Positions 53,797-63,244 of a DNA stretch of 64,000 nucleotides are shown piece after piece. How positions within the stretch are numbered: the stretch's first letter is position 1; each line of letters begins with the position of its first letter. Below the pieces are notes generated by a model that saw nothing but the letters and a program-made list of their open reading frames with translations, was not told the DNA's origin and ran no database searches. The translations under genes and the position numbers were made by a program. Origin of the DNA: Corynebacterium singulare (lineage in GTDB: Bacteria; Actinomycetota; Actinomycetes; Mycobacteriales; Mycobacteriaceae); assembly GCF_000833575.1 (NCBI RefSeq), contig NZ_CP010827.1, forward strand, positions 996,980 to 1,060,979, given 5' to 3'.

Positions 53797-54054
53797 TTAC
53801 TGCTGAACCGGGGCAGTGGTGTATTCAGCCGGAGCTACCGCGGTCTCGGTGGCAGCTTCGGTGCCAACGACGTCGGTGGCATCTGCAGACTCGGAGGATT
53901 CGGCTGCGCCGGCTCCCGGGGCCTCGCCCTCGAAAGTAGCGGCGGTTTCAACCTTCTCGGAGGAATCTTGCTGGCTCGGCGGGTGGCACGCGGCGAGAGT
54001 GAGACCAGCAGTAACAGCCACACCAGCGGCTGCGAAACGAGTGAACTTCTTCAT
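53797..54054 (-). CDS. Small lipoprotein, low-complexity
   Basis: 85 aa. Lipoprotein signal MKKFTRFAAAGVAVTAGLTLAAC with lipobox LAAC (Cys23), followed by an acidic Ala/Glu/Ser/Thr-rich stretch without predicted fold. GAAAGAG precedes the ATG at 54054. Function unknown; probably an envelope spacer protein. Confidence 0.7.
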   Translation of the reverse strand: MKKFTRFAAAGVAVTAGLTLAACHPPSQQDSSEKVETAATFEGEAPGAGAAESSESADATDVVGTEAATETAVAPAEYTTAPVQQ

Positions 54055-54100
54055 GGGTGTAACTCTTTCTCAGAAATACAGTGACGTAGAGCAGTATAAA

Positions 54101-54622
54101 TTAGGACTGGCGCGGCGTGGCGGCCTTTGCAGAATCATACGGTGCAGCAGAAACCACGGTCACTGAAATGGTCTTGCCATTCGGTGCGGTGTACTCGCGG
54201 GTCTCGCCTTCAGACGCGCCAAGCAGTGCAGCACCCAGCGGGGACTGCTCGGAGTAGGTCTCCAGATCCTTGTTGTCGGAAGCGGCGGCGCGGGTACCGA
54301 TGAGGAAGGTCTCGCGGTCCTCTTCGTCGCCGTTGTAGTAGACGTGGACAACGGAGCCGATGTCAGCAACGCCCTCCTGCATAGCGGCACGCTCGGTGGT
54401 GGAGTTAGCCAGAACCTCGGAGATCTGCTTAATGCGGGCCTCTTCCTGGTCCTGCATCTCACGCGCGGCGTCGTAGCCGGCGTTCTCCTTGAGGTCGCCC
54501 TCCTCGCGGCGCTCGTTAATTTCAGCGGCGACGACCGGTCGGTGGTCGATGAGGGCCTGCAGCTCGGCCTCGAGCTTGGCCTTGGTTTCCGGGGTAATAT
54601 ACTGCTTCTGCTGCTCAGCCAT
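54101..54622 (-). CDS. greA: Transcription elongation factor GreA
   Basis: 173 aa. N-terminal coiled coil (residues 8-80; KAKLEAELQALIDHRPVV, REEGDLKENAGYDAAREMQ, with the acidic tip Asp/Glu) and C-terminal FKBP-like domain (SPLGAALLGASEGETREY). Stimulates RNA cleavage by backtracked RNA polymerase. Confidence 0.95.
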   Translation of the reverse strand: MAEQQKQYITPETKAKLEAELQALIDHRPVVAAEINERREEGDLKENAGYDAAREMQDQEEARIKQISEVLANSTTERAAMQEGVADIGSVVHVYYNGDEEDRETFLIGTRAAASDNKDLETYSEQSPLGAALLGASEGETREYTAPNGKTISVTVVSAAPYDSAKAATPRQS

Positions 54623-54725
54623 GGTGCAACCTTCCGTCTACGGGTAATTTTTTCAACGAATGGGCGCAAAAGCGCAGGTGGTGCAGCCCATTCAGAACGC
54701 TCAACATACTAGCATAGCTGGGCTT

Positions 54726-55217
54726 TTAGCTATGGGTTGCCGCACCCTCGAAAGTGACGTTGTCCATCGAATCGATGTCCAAGTACGAAGGAATATTGCC
54801 GGAGCAGCCGTAGGCGCCACCGGCGACGGCGCGATGGTTTGTGGGGATATCGATAGCGATGCGCTGTGCGTCGTCACCGCCGGCAGGGACCGCTATTTCG
54901 CGGCGGCCGACTTCAGCCTTGGAGTAATCGAAGGCCTGGACAATGCAGTAGGCAGGTTCTTCAACGCGGTTACGGGTGATATCAACCCAGACGCGGGCGG
55001 TATCGTCAGAGATGATTTCGTGCGAAACATAGGAAATGTGTGCGTTGACCTTCTGCTGTGTCTGGAAATACCGTATGCCGAAGACGATGAGAGCGATAAA
55101 CGTCGCTGCAAAAATGAGGACGAGTGCCCGGTTTGTCCACGAGCCCTTGTTCTTTGGTGCGGAACCGTAGCGGGATTGGGAACGGGAGGCAGGGCGAGCA
55201 GAACCGGCAGAAGACAT
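54726..55217 (-). CDS. DUF4307 membrane protein
   Basis: 163 aa from the ATG at 55217. Basic cytoplasmic N-terminus (SARPASRSQSRYGSAPKNKG), one membrane helix (ALVLIFAATFIALIVFGI), and an extracytoplasmic beta-rich domain with two cysteines (EPAYCIVQAFDYS and GAYGCSGNIPSYL). Conserved next to mca and greA in actinobacteria. Function unknown. Confidence 0.82.
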   Translation of the reverse strand: MSSAGSARPASRSQSRYGSAPKNKGSWTNRALVLIFAATFIALIVFGIRYFQTQQKVNAHISYVSHEIISDDTARVWVDITRNRVEEPAYCIVQAFDYSKAEVGRREIAVPAGGDDAQRIAIDIPTNHRAVAGGAYGCSGNIPSYLDIDSMDNVTFEGAATHS

Positions 55218-55309
55218 GAGTCTGATTCTAACCAACCTTCGTCAATAACAAACTATCCACTAGACTAGGCCCTTGTTTAAGACGAATATTGAGGGAGATG
55301 TATCACCCA

Positions 55310-56200
55310 GTGAGCACTAAGCGCCTGCTAGCTATTCACGCGCACCCGGACGATGAATCGTCGAAGGGCGCCGCCACTACCGCAAAATATGCGGCAGAAG
55401 GTGCAGAGGTCCTCGTGGTCACCTGTACTGGTGGTGAGCGCGGAGACATCATTAACCCCGCGATGGATCGCCCTGGCGTGCTGGAAAACATCGGGAGCAT
55501 TCGCCGAGAGGAGATGGCTGAGGCGGCCGCGGCGTTAGGTATTCAGCACCGCTGGCTTGGCCACGTCGATTCCGGTCTTCCGGGCAATCCGCTGGACCCC
55601 AACATCAAGAAGATGCTCCCGGAGGGCTGCTTCGCGCTCAAGGAGGATGATGAGGTGGCTCAGGAACTCGTGGAGATTATTCGCGAGTTCAAGCCCCAGG
55701 TCATCATCACCTATGACGAGAACGGTGGCTACCCGCACCCGGATCACCTCATGGTGTACCGCTCCTCCATCATCGCGTGGGACAAGGCTGGGGATGAGAC
55801 CTACCACCCCGAACTCGGCCAGCCGTGGGAGCCCAAGAAGCTCTACTACAGCCACGGGTTTGTGTACCAGCGCATGAAGATCTTCCATGACCTCCTCATT
55901 GAGGAAGGCAAGACCAGCCCTTATGAGCCGATGCTCGCGCGGTGGGACACCACCTTCGGTGACATCATGGCGCGCGTCACCACGCAGGTGGAGTGCGCCG
56001 ATTATTTCCAGAACCGTGAGGATGCATTGCGTGCTCACGCCACCCAGATCGATCCTGCAGGAGCCTTCCTGGCCACTCCTGTCGATATTCAGCAACAGTA
56101 CTGGCCCACGGAGGAATTCGAGCTGGCTAAGACGCGTGTGTCCACAGAGCTGCCCGAAAATGATTTATTTGCGGGAATCCCGGAAGTAGGGGAGTCTTAA
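55310..56200 (+). CDS. mca: Mycothiol S-conjugate amidase
   Basis: 296 aa from the GTG at 55310 with GAGGGAGA upstream; earlier in-frame TTG/ATG codons lie in that ribosome site. Zinc site HAHPDDES near residues 8-15 and HPDH in GYPHPDHLMVYRS; GGERGDIINPAMD is typical of Mca/MshB. Cleaves mycothiol conjugates of toxins to mercapturates and GlcN-Ins. Diagnostic of an actinomycete. Confidence 0.94.
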   Translation: MSTKRLLAIHAHPDDESSKGAATTAKYAAEGAEVLVVTCTGGERGDIINPAMDRPGVLENIGSIRREEMAEAAAALGIQHRWLGHVDSGLPGNPLDPNIKKMLPEGCFALKEDDEVAQELVEIIREFKPQVIITYDENGGYPHPDHLMVYRSSIIAWDKAGDETYHPELGQPWEPKKLYYSHGFVYQRMKIFHDLLIEEGKTSPYEPMLARWDTTFGDIMARVTTQVECADYFQNREDALRAHATQIDPAGAFLATPVDIQQQYWPTEEFELAKTRVSTELPENDLFAGIPEVGES

Positions 56201-56203
56201 AGC

Positions 56204-56497
56204 ATGAACGCTTTGTACTTCGCGGCACACGACGTCGCCCTGCTCGCCCAGGGAGCACAGAGCGGGCCTGTGGGCCCGGAGTTTGGTAAGGCCTCGCCCA
56301 TCGGTCTGCTCATCCTTGCACTTATGGGCGTGGCAGTACTGTTTGCTGGTTGGAACTTCCACCGCCGCTATTCGCGCTTCCGCCGTCGCACCATGTTTGC
56401 ACAGGACCACGGCATTGATCCCTTCGATGACGAGGCTGTTGATGCCGCCATGAAGGAAGCCGGCATCCTCGATACCAGTAAGAAGTCCATCTTCTAA
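56204..56497 (+). CDS. Small membrane protein downstream of mca
   Basis: 97 aa. One membrane helix (PIGLLILALMGVAVLFAGWNF, residues 29-50) followed by a basic stretch (RRYSRFRRRTMF) and an acidic, conserved-looking tail (GIDPFDDEAVDAAMKEAGI). It begins 3 bp after mca and precedes the prenyl transferase by 16 bp. Function unknown. Confidence 0.75.
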   Translation: MNALYFAAHDVALLAQGAQSGPVGPEFGKASPIGLLILALMGVAVLFAGWNFHRRYSRFRRRTMFAQDHGIDPFDDEAVDAAMKEAGILDTSKKSIF

Positions 56498-56513
56498 AGC
56501 GGAGGGCGAGACC

Positions 56514-57284
56514 GTGAATATCCTTAACCAAGCGCTTTACCCTCTCTACGAGGCGCGCCTGACGCGCGAGATTAAGGGCAAGCCGCAACCGCGCCACGTA
56601 GCCATCATGGCGGATGGTAACCGCCGGTGGGCGCGCGAGGCCGGCTTCACGGACATTAGTCACGGCCACAGGCAAGGCGCGCGAAAGATTAGTGAGATGA
56701 TTTCGTGGTGCCACGGCACCGACATCGAAGTCGTTACCATTTACTTGCTCTCCACCGAGAACCTGAAGCGTAGCCAGCAGGAAGTGCAGCTGCTTTTCGA
56801 CATTATTTCTGATGTGGTTACTCACCTATCCCAGGGAGACCTGGACTGCCAGATTCGCCTCGTAGGCCACCTAGATCTGCTCCCCGAGAAGGTCACCGAG
56901 AAGATGCGCTGCGCCGCTGAGGCTACGGAGGACCATAAGGGCGTCATCGTTAACATCGCCGTGGGCTACGGCGGGCGTCAGGAGATTGTCGACGCCGTCC
57001 AAAACCTCATCCGCAGCGAAGCCCAGAAGGGGCTGAGCGCGGAGGAAATTGCGGATACGGTGACCGCGGAGGCCATCACCGGGAACCTCTACACCAAGGG
57101 GCTGCCAGATCCGGATCTGGTGATTCGCACGTCCGGTGAGCAGCGCCTGTCAGGCTTCCTGTTGTGGCAGGCTGCCTACTCCGAAATCTGGTTCACTGAT
57201 ACGTATTGGCCTGCCTTCAGGCGCGTCGATTTCCTGCGCGCCCTACGCGATTATTCGCAGCGCTCGCGCCGCTTCGGACGCTAA
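56514..57284 (+). CDS. Z-isoprenyl diphosphate synthase (UppS/Rv1086-like)
   Basis: 256 aa, GTG at 56514. cis-Prenyltransferase motifs: [15 protein letters not shown] with the catalytic Asp, [11 protein letters not shown], and [29 protein letters not shown]. The position beside mca matches M. tuberculosis Rv1086 (short-chain Z-farnesyl diphosphate synthase) rather than the main decaprenyl synthase. The product length cannot be read from sequence alone. The 3' end overlaps coaA by 4 bp. Confidence 0.88.
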   Translation: MNILNQALYPLYEARLTREIKGKPQPRHVAIMADGNRRWAREAGFTDISHGHRQGARKISEMISWCHGTDIEVVTIYLLSTENLKRSQQEVQLLFDIISDVVTHLSQGDLDCQIRLVGHLDLLPEKVTEKMRCAAEATEDHKGVIVNIAVGYGGRQEIVDAVQNLIRSEAQKGLSAEEIADTVTAEAITGNLYTKGLPDPDLVIRTSGEQRLSGFLLWQAAYSEIWFTDTYWPAFRRVDFLRALRDYSQRSRRFGR

Positions 57285-58207
57285 AGCTTTCGCATTCGCA
57301 CCCGGTCCACCAAGTGGTGGGAACCCTTGCATAGCACAAGCGACGCACGTACGCGGGTGGGCAGGATGTTTTCAATGAGGTTGGGCAGGTTAATGGACTG
57401 CCAAATTTCACGTGCCTGCTCATAAGCTTCGTCATCTGTCATGTCGGCGAAAGACGCGAAGTGTGCGCCGGGCTCGCGGAAGGCGGTATGGCGGAGCTTG
57501 AGGAAGCGCTCAATGTACCAGTGCTCAATATCGTCGACGCGGGCGTCAACGTAGACAGAAAAGTCAAAGAGATCGGAGACCATGAGTGTTGGCCCGGTCT
57601 GCAACACGTTAAGTCCTTCAAGAATGAGGATGTCCGGCTGATGAACCTCTTGATACTCATCCGGAACGATGTCATAGGACACGTGCGAGTACAGCGGTGC
57701 TTTCACCAGAGGCTTGCCGGACTTCACATCGGTGACAAAACGCATCAGCGCCCGTCGATCATAGGATTCCGGATATCCTTTGCGCTGCATCAGACCGTGC
57801 TCTTTGAGATAAGCAGTGGGGTAGAGGAAGCCATCCGTGGTGACGAGATCCACCTTGGGGTGGGAGTCCCAACGCTGCAGCAAGACTTGGAGAAGACGCG
57901 CCGTCGTGGACTTACCTACAGCGACAGAACCGGCCACCGCGATGACGAAGGGTACGTGCGTGGGCGGATTGCCTAAGAAGCCTTCGGTAGCAGCAGTGAG
58001 CTCCTGGCGGGCCTTGACCTGCATGTGGATGAGACGAGACAGGGGAAGATAAACCTCGGCCACCTCCGTGAGGTCGATGCGGTCACCGATGCCGCGTAGC
58101 TTCTCTACCTCAGTTTCCGTCAACACCTGCGGCATGGATTTTCGCAGGGCGCGCCACGTATCGCGGTCAAAATCGAGGTACGGGCTCGCATCGGTCATTC
58201 GCGCCAT
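57281..58207 (-). CDS. coaA: Pantothenate kinase, type I
   Basis: 308 aa from the ATG at 58207 ([13 protein letters not shown]); 58198 and 58216 are alternative ATGs. Walker [18 protein letters not shown] near 96-112, [19 protein letters not shown], and [10 protein letters not shown] with the substrate Asp/Tyr region. First step of CoA synthesis. Divergent from glyA, with a 16-bp perfect palindrome in between. Confidence 0.94.
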   Translation of the reverse strand: MARMTDASPYLDFDRDTWRALRKSMPQVLTETEVEKLRGIGDRIDLTEVAEVYLPLSRLIHMQVKARQELTAATEGFLGNPPTHVPFVIAVAGSVAVGKSTTARLLQVLLQRWDSHPKVDLVTTDGFLYPTAYLKEHGLMQRKGYPESYDRRALMRFVTDVKSGKPLVKAPLYSHVSYDIVPDEYQEVHQPDILILEGLNVLQTGPTLMVSDLFDFSVYVDARVDDIEHWYIERFLKLRHTAFREPGAHFASFADMTDDEAYEQAREIWQSINLPNLIENILPTRVRASLVLCKGSHHLVDRVRMRKL

Positions 58208-58263
58208 GCCGACCATTGTTCCACTCGCGTATCCCGGGTGTGCAAATTGGTGCGAATGAAAAG

Positions 58264-58279
58264 TCCCCCGCGCGGGGGA
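58264..58279. promoter_or_regulatory. 16-bp perfect palindrome between coaA and glyA
   Basis: TCCCCCGCGCGGGGGA is completely self-complementary. It lies 57 bp upstream of the coaA start and 75 bp upstream of glyA. It could be a protein-binding site or a leader hairpin; there is no riboswitch-like pairing around it. Confidence 0.4.
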
Positions 58280-58354
58280 GGCGGGCATTAGGATGTAGAA
58301 CAAGCTTCGGCGATATTTCTCAGGACCATCTTTAAGAAGGGACTTTACGTTTCC

Positions 58355-59656
58355 ATGACCACTCCGAATTCTGCTGACCTGCGCTACCAAGAGATGCGCG
58401 AGCTCGACCCCGAGGTCTTTGACGCCATCAACGGTGAGATTGCACGCCAGCGCGGCACCCTCGAGATGATCGCTTCCGAGAACTTCGTCCCGCGAGCGGT
58501 GTTGCAGGCGCAGGGCTCCGTCCTCACCAACAAGTACGCGGAGGGCTACCCGGGCCGCCGTTACTACGGTGGCTGCGAGCACGTGGACATCGTCGAAGAC
58601 TTGGCCCGTGACCGCGCTAAGTCCCTTTTCGGCGCTGAGTTCGCCAACGTTCAGCCGCACTCCGGAGCCCAGGCCAACGCCGCTGTTCTCGGTTCCTTGA
58701 TCAATCCGGGCGACAAGATCATGGGCCTGTCCCTTGCCCACGGCGGACACCTTACCCACGGTATGAAGCTCAACTTCTCCGGCAAACTTTACGAGGTTGC
58801 AGCTTACGAGGTGGATCCGGAGACCATGCGTCTGGACATGGACAAGGTCCGTGAGCAAGCCCTGGCTGAGAAGCCGCAGGTCATCATCGCCGGCTGGTCA
58901 GCCTACCCGCGCACCATCGATTTCGAGGCTTTCCGTTCCATTGCCGATGAGGTGGGGGCCTACCTGTGGACGGATATGGCACACTTTGCCGGTCTCGTCG
59001 CTGCGGGCTTGCACCCGTCCCCAGTCCCGCATTCCGACGTTGTGTCCTCCACCGTGCACAAGACCTTAGGCGGCCCGCGTTCCGGCCTCATCTTGGCCAA
59101 GCAGGATTTCGCGAAGAAGATCAACTCCAACGTCTTCCCAGGCCAGCAGGGCGGTCCGCTCATGCACGTTGTGGCAGCGAAGGCTATCGCGCTGAAGATT
59201 GCTGCTACCGAGGAGTTCAAGGAGCGCCAGGAACGCACCCTCGAAGGTGCACGGATTCTTGCTGAGCGCCTCACCGCTGAGGACTGCACCAAGGCTGGCG
59301 TGGACGTGCTCACCGGCGGCACCGATGTACACCTCGTCCTCGTTGACCTGCGCAACTCTGAGCTCGACGGCCAGCAGGCAGAGGACCTCCTCCACGAGGT
59401 CGGCATCACCGTCAACCGCAACGCAGTGCCGAATGACCCGCGTCCGCCAATGGTCACCTCGGGCCTGCGCATCGGTACTCCGGCCCTGGCTACCCGCGGC
59501 CTGGATGCCGCCGCGTTCACTGAGGTCGCCGACGTAATCGGTACGGCACTGGCTAACGGTAAGAACGCGGACGTCGCCAAGCTGCGCGCCCGCGTTGAGA
59601 AGGTCGCCGCGGACTTCCCGCTGTATGACGGCCTTGAGGAGTGGAAGCTGGTTTAG
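58355..59656 (+). CDS. glyA: Serine hydroxymethyltransferase
   Basis: 433 aa. PLP enzyme that converts serine and THF to glycine and methylene-THF. Motifs: [20 protein letters not shown] loop ([14 protein letters not shown]), [10 protein letters not shown], and the PLP lysine in [23 protein letters not shown] lies 20 nt before the ATG, somewhat far. The 3' end overlaps the DUF5997 gene by 4 bp, convergently. Confidence 0.96.
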   Translation: MTTPNSADLRYQEMRELDPEVFDAINGEIARQRGTLEMIASENFVPRAVLQAQGSVLTNKYAEGYPGRRYYGGCEHVDIVEDLARDRAKSLFGAEFANVQPHSGAQANAAVLGSLINPGDKIMGLSLAHGGHLTHGMKLNFSGKLYEVAAYEVDPETMRLDMDKVREQALAEKPQVIIAGWSAYPRTIDFEAFRSIADEVGAYLWTDMAHFAGLVAAGLHPSPVPHSDVVSSTVHKTLGGPRSGLILAKQDFAKKINSNVFPGQQGGPLMHVVAAKAIALKIAATEEFKERQERTLEGARILAERLTAEDCTKAGVDVLTGGTDVHLVLVDLRNSELDGQQAEDLLHEVGITVNRNAVPNDPRPPMVTSGLRIGTPALATRGLDAAAFTEVADVIGTALANGKNADVAKLRARVEKVAADFPLYDGLEEWKLV

Positions 59657-60045
59657 GCTTCGCTGTCATTCTCCGAGCGCTCCTCGGCGTGGGCTTTACG
59701 AGCGGCTTCAAGCCACTCGGGCATTGCGCCGAGGAGTTCTTTGATCTCTGCGGTGGTCAGCGGGCGGTCCATATCGTTCTTTTTCAGAGCGGTCACGGAG
59801 ATGCCCAACTTTTGCGCCACGACGGGGCGTGGGTGCGGTCCCTCACGACGCAAGGTGGCCAGCCACTCGGGCGGGTTCTCCTGGAGATCTCGCAGCTGCG
59901 CGTGGGTTACAGCGTTAGCCTGAAACTCTTCCGGGGTAGCGGGAAGGAAAATGCCCAGCTTCTTTGCGGCGGTCTGCGCGCGCATGGCGGTGCCGGAAGG
60001 TTCGGTCGCATTATCAATATTAGGGGTATCAGTCACGGTCACCAC
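59653..60045 (-). CDS. DUF5997 protein
   Basis: 130 aa, GTG start. Helical small protein: [48 protein letters not shown] (helix-turn-helix-like), and [17 protein letters not shown]. The family is found in actinobacteria, often beside a LysR-substrate-domain protein as here. Function unknown; DNA binding is possible but unproven. Confidence 0.8.
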   Translation of the reverse strand: MVTVTDTPNIDNATEPSGTAMRAQTAAKKLGIFLPATPEEFQANAVTHAQLRDLQENPPEWLATLRREGPHPRPVVAQKLGISVTALKKNDMDRPLTTAEIKELLGAMPEWLEAARKAHAEERSENDSEA

Positions 60046-60071
60046 GGTAGCAGCACCGTAGGATGAGGTGC

Positions 60072-60761
60072 ATGCTGCGCCTTGTCTTTTCCACTGGTAC
60101 CGAACCTGGCAAATGGTTCCACCGCTACCGCGATTCGCACTCGCCAGAGTCTCTGGTGACGTTCGATGCGGATGATTCGATGGCGGCGTTGTTGGCAGGC
60201 GAGGCTGACCTGGCGCTGACTCGCTTACCGGACCCGCGCATTGATGACGGCTTCCATGTCGTGCGACTTTATGAGGAAGCGCTCGGCATTGCCGTGCCCA
60301 AGGACTCTGTCTATGCGGAGGTGGGGGAGGAGCTCACCGCGGAGGATATTGCCGACGAGATTCTTAATTACAAAATTGGGGCCGACGCGCTTGTCGACGT
60401 CCCCTCCGTCCGCACCGCCCTCCAGGTCGTCGCCGCTAATGTGGGTGTGGCCATTGCTCCCCGTCCGCTTCTCAAAGTGCTGAGCAAGAAACAAGTAGTA
60501 GCCCTTGGGTTTTCGGACTCCACCATTCCTCTGACTGAGATCGCGCTGGTCTGGCGCAAAGAAGATGACTGCGATGAGATTCAGGACTTCGTCGGCGTGG
60601 CCAAAGGGCGGACGCGGAATACGTCCCGCAATACCGCGCAGAAGCGCAGCGCACGAGACAAAGCTAAGGCCAAGCAGGCGCGCAGAAAGTCACAAGGAAC
60701 GTCACATTCAAAACCGTTATCGAAACGATATAAGGGCTCTCATCAGCGCAAACGCCGTTAA
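60072..60761 (+). CDS. LysR-type effector-binding domain protein without DNA-binding domain
   Basis: 229 aa from the ATG at 60072; TAGGAT (60059-60064) ends 8 nt before it, so the mRNA is likely leaderless. Residues 3-170 resemble the LysR substrate-binding fold (LRLVFSTGTEPGKW, MAALLAGEADLALTRLP, VAANVGVAIAPRPLLKVL). There is no N-terminal helix-turn-helix. The last 50 residues form a Lys/Arg-rich tail (KRSARDKAKAKQARRKS) likely to bind nucleic acid. Divergent from the DUF5997 gene, starts 27 bp apart. Confidence 0.8.
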   Translation: MLRLVFSTGTEPGKWFHRYRDSHSPESLVTFDADDSMAALLAGEADLALTRLPDPRIDDGFHVVRLYEEALGIAVPKDSVYAEVGEELTAEDIADEILNYKIGADALVDVPSVRTALQVVAANVGVAIAPRPLLKVLSKKQVVALGFSDSTIPLTEIALVWRKEDDCDEIQDFVGVAKGRTRNTSRNTAQKRSARDKAKAKQARRKSQGTSHSKPLSKRYKGSHQRKRR

Positions 60762-60869
60762 GGTGTCCCTTTTGTTGTCAAATCACAGGGTCGCATAGTG
60801 GCCAAAAAAGATTTGGATATCTACGGTGGACTCCGTTCTCAACGAAAGTTACTGAGAAAGGAATAAACA

Positions 60870-61547
60870 ATGAAGAAGATGACCCGTCGTTTCGCTGCTG
60901 GTTTCGCCGCTGCCACCCTGTCTCTGGGTGTTGTAGCCTGCTCCGATGCTGAGGATGCCGCTAAGGACGCTGGCGACGCTGCACAGTCTGCCGCTGCCGA
61001 CGCTACCGATACTGCTGGTTCCGCAGTAAACGAGGCTAAGGACTCTGTCAACGGTTCCGACGAGGCTGAGGCTTCCGAGGGCGCTGAGGGCTCCGAGGAC
61101 GCAGACGCTTCTGATTCTGCAGATTCCTCCGCTTCTGCTGATTCCTCCGACTCCGCAGACGCTTCCGAGTCCTCCGACTCCGAGGGCGGCATGGAAGGCG
61201 TCGAGACCGCCAACGGTGAGGTTCAGGTTGCTTCCGACTTTGCCAAGGCTATTAAGGACAAGGCTGCCGAGTGGGGCGACCCGGAGTCCATCGAGACCTC
61301 CGCTGAAGGCAACGTCGCTACCTTCGCTAAGGACAAGCTGCTCGCCTTCAGCGAGGAAGCTGGTGCACAGCCGGTTATCGGTAAGATTGCTGAGACCTGG
61401 GCTGCAGAGGGCGGCGTGGACAGCGAGATCGGGCTGCCGACTGGCCCGGAGAAGGCCGAGGGTAACGGCTGGATCCAGGAGTTCACCAACGGCACCATTT
61501 CCTGGATGAAGGGTGAGTCTGGCAAGTACGAGGCCACCATCAAGTAA
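60870..61547 (+). CDS. LGFP-repeat lipoprotein with acidic spacer
   Basis: 225 aa, AGAAAGGAA before the ATG. Lipobox VVAC near residue 24. An Ala/Asp helical stretch (AEDAAKDAGDAAQSAA) and a 40-residue Asp/Ser/Glu spacer (DADASDSADSSASADSSD) lead to a C-terminal LGFP-type domain (VIGKIAETWAAEGGVDSEIG, then FTNGTISWMKG). LGFP domains bind the arabinogalactan-mycolate wall. Highly biased codon use suggests abundant expression. Confidence 0.85.
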   Translation: MKKMTRRFAAGFAAATLSLGVVACSDAEDAAKDAGDAAQSAAADATDTAGSAVNEAKDSVNGSDEAEASEGAEGSEDADASDSADSSASADSSDSADASESSDSEGGMEGVETANGEVQVASDFAKAIKDKAAEWGDPESIETSAEGNVATFAKDKLLAFSEEAGAQPVIGKIAETWAAEGGVDSEIGLPTGPEKAEGNGWIQEFTNGTISWMKGESGKYEATIK

Positions 61548-61585
61548 ATTCAGTAAGTAAGACTTTCCTCGTTCTTACTAGCTTT

Positions 61586-61637
61586 CCCCGGCGCCATGCC
61601 ACCCACGTTGACTCGTGGGAAAGGTGTGGCGCCGGGG
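61586..61637 (+). terminator. Terminator after LGFP lipoprotein gene
   Basis: CCCCGGCGCCA (61586-61596) pairs with TGGCGCCGGGG (61627-61637); an inner CCCACG/CGTGGG stem closes the loop. Followed by ATTGTCGTTT. Confidence 0.8.
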
Positions 61638-61813
61638 ATTGTCGTTTCAATACTGTTCATCTTGCACCCATGTAATTTCAACCTTCGGCCTCTAGCTTGG
61701 GGAGTGTCCGGAGGCTCCCACAGGCTTTCTGGATAGTTCGAAAATCACCAGCTTCACAACGCCGTCCCAGGTCGATGAGTTGGGGCGGCGTCACAAGGGA
61801 GAACCCTGCCGTT

Positions 61814-63172
61814 ATGACCAATCCTTCCGTCCTCACCGAGCAGCCGAACGAGGCCGCCGTGGCTACCAAGACCTACGTCATCGATACCTCCGTCCTTCTC
61901 TCCGATCCCTGGGCGTTGCGCAAGTTCGCCGAGCACGATGTGGTGCTGCCCATCGTTGTGATTTCTGAGTTGGAAGGAAAACGTCATCACCCAGAGCTTG
62001 GCTGGTTTGCCCGCCAAGCTCTTCGCTTTTTGGAGGATCTTCGCGGCACCTATGAGGCATTGGACCATCCAGTTCCGGTGAACGCGGAGGGCGGCACGCT
62101 GCGCGTGGAACTCAACCACCAGGATCAATCGCTGCTGCCGGCGGCTTTCCGCGGCCCTGAGGGGGACCACCGCATTCTGGCCTGCGCGCTCAACCTCCAG
62201 CATGAGGGCAAGGACACTGTCCTCGTGACCAAGGATGTGCCTCTGCGCGTGAAGGCCGGTGCGGTAGGCCTCCAGGCTGATGAATACCACGCCCAGGATG
62301 TCGTTCTCACCGGTTACACGGGTATGGCTACTATTCACACCGCCGCGGAAGTCATTGACGAGTTGTACAGCGAAGGCGAGGTGCTTATCGATGGCTCCGT
62401 GACCACCACAGGCACTCGCGTCGAGGATCTGCCTGTGCATTGTGGAGTCACACTTCAAGCCGGTGCGCAGTCAGCGCTTGGTCGTGTAACTCCGGAAGGC
62501 GCCGTGCGCCTTGTGCGTGGCGATGCCAACGTCTTTGGTCTCCAAGGCCGCTCAGCCGAGCAGCGCGTGGCACTAGAGCTGCTGCTAGATCCTTCCGTGG
62601 GCATCATGTCCATCGGTGGTCGCGCTGGTACTGGTAAATCCGCGCTGGCCCTCTGTGCAGGCCTCGAAGCCGTTCTTGAGCGCGGTGAGCACCGCCGTAT
62701 CGTGGTCTTCCGTCCGATGTATGCGGTGGGTGGCCAGTCCCTGGGCTACCTTCCGGGGTCTGAGAGCGAAAAGATGAACCCGTGGGCACAGGCTGTGTAT
62801 GACACGCTCGAAGGCCTTGTGTCCGAAAATGTCATGGATGAGGTGCAGGATCGCGGCCTGCTGGAGGTCCTCCCGCTTACCCACATTCGTGGGCGCAGCC
62901 TCCACGATTCTTTTGTCATCGTCGATGAAGCCCAGTCCCTTGAGCGCAACGTGCTGCTCACTGTTTTGTCCCGACTGGGGCGCGGCTCGCGTGTGGTGCT
63001 GACCCACGATGTGGCGCAACGCGACAATCTTCGCGTTGGCCGCCACGACGGCGTCCAAGCGGTTATTGAGAAGCTCAAGGGTCACGAATTGTTTGCTCAC
63101 GTCACCCTGCAGCGTTCGGAGCGCTCGGCAATTGCGGAGCTCGTCACCGATCTGCTCGAAGGTGAGAATTAG
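61814..63172 (+). CDS. PIN-PhoH family ATPase/ribonuclease
   Basis: 452 aa from the ATG at 61814 (AGGGAGA upstream). N-terminal PIN domain ([11 protein letters not shown], then DHRILACAL with the later acidic residues) and C-terminal PhoH ATPase ([16 protein letters not shown]alker A near 270, [11 protein letters not shown]alker [10 protein letters not shown]). PhoH2-type proteins are RNA helicase/RNases. No separate vapB-like antitoxin ORF is visible upstream. Confidence 0.92.
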   Translation: MTNPSVLTEQPNEAAVATKTYVIDTSVLLSDPWALRKFAEHDVVLPIVVISELEGKRHHPELGWFARQALRFLEDLRGTYEALDHPVPVNAEGGTLRVELNHQDQSLLPAAFRGPEGDHRILACALNLQHEGKDTVLVTKDVPLRVKAGAVGLQADEYHAQDVVLTGYTGMATIHTAAEVIDELYSEGEVLIDGSVTTTGTRVEDLPVHCGVTLQAGAQSALGRVTPEGAVRLVRGDANVFGLQGRSAEQRVALELLLDPSVGIMSIGGRAGTGKSALALCAGLEAVLERGEHRRIVVFRPMYAVGGQSLGYLPGSESEKMNPWAQAVYDTLEGLVSENVMDEVQDRGLLEVLPLTHIRGRSLHDSFVIVDEAQSLERNVLLTVLSRLGRGSRVVLTHDVAQRDNLRVGRHDGVQAVIEKLKGHELFAHVTLQRSERSAIAELVTDLLEGEN

Positions 63173-63244
63173 CGCGTTCGCGCATGGCGATCGAGGTGAC
63201 CTTAGCTTGGCAGAGATGACCCTAGGTCAGTAATAATTGTGATC

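Noticed and set aside
58280-58354. Riboswitch upstream of glyA
   Set aside because: The short leader does not show glycine-, THF- or SAM-riboswitch core motifs.
58208-58858. N-terminal extension of coaA by about 217 codons
   Set aside because: The extension is antisense to glyA and not part of any CoaA; true coaA starts near 58207.
61697-61813. Longer N-terminus or upstream antitoxin for the PIN-PhoH gene
   Set aside because: The in-frame extension has no ribosome site, while 61814 has AGGGAGA; no separate small ORF resembling an antitoxin is present.
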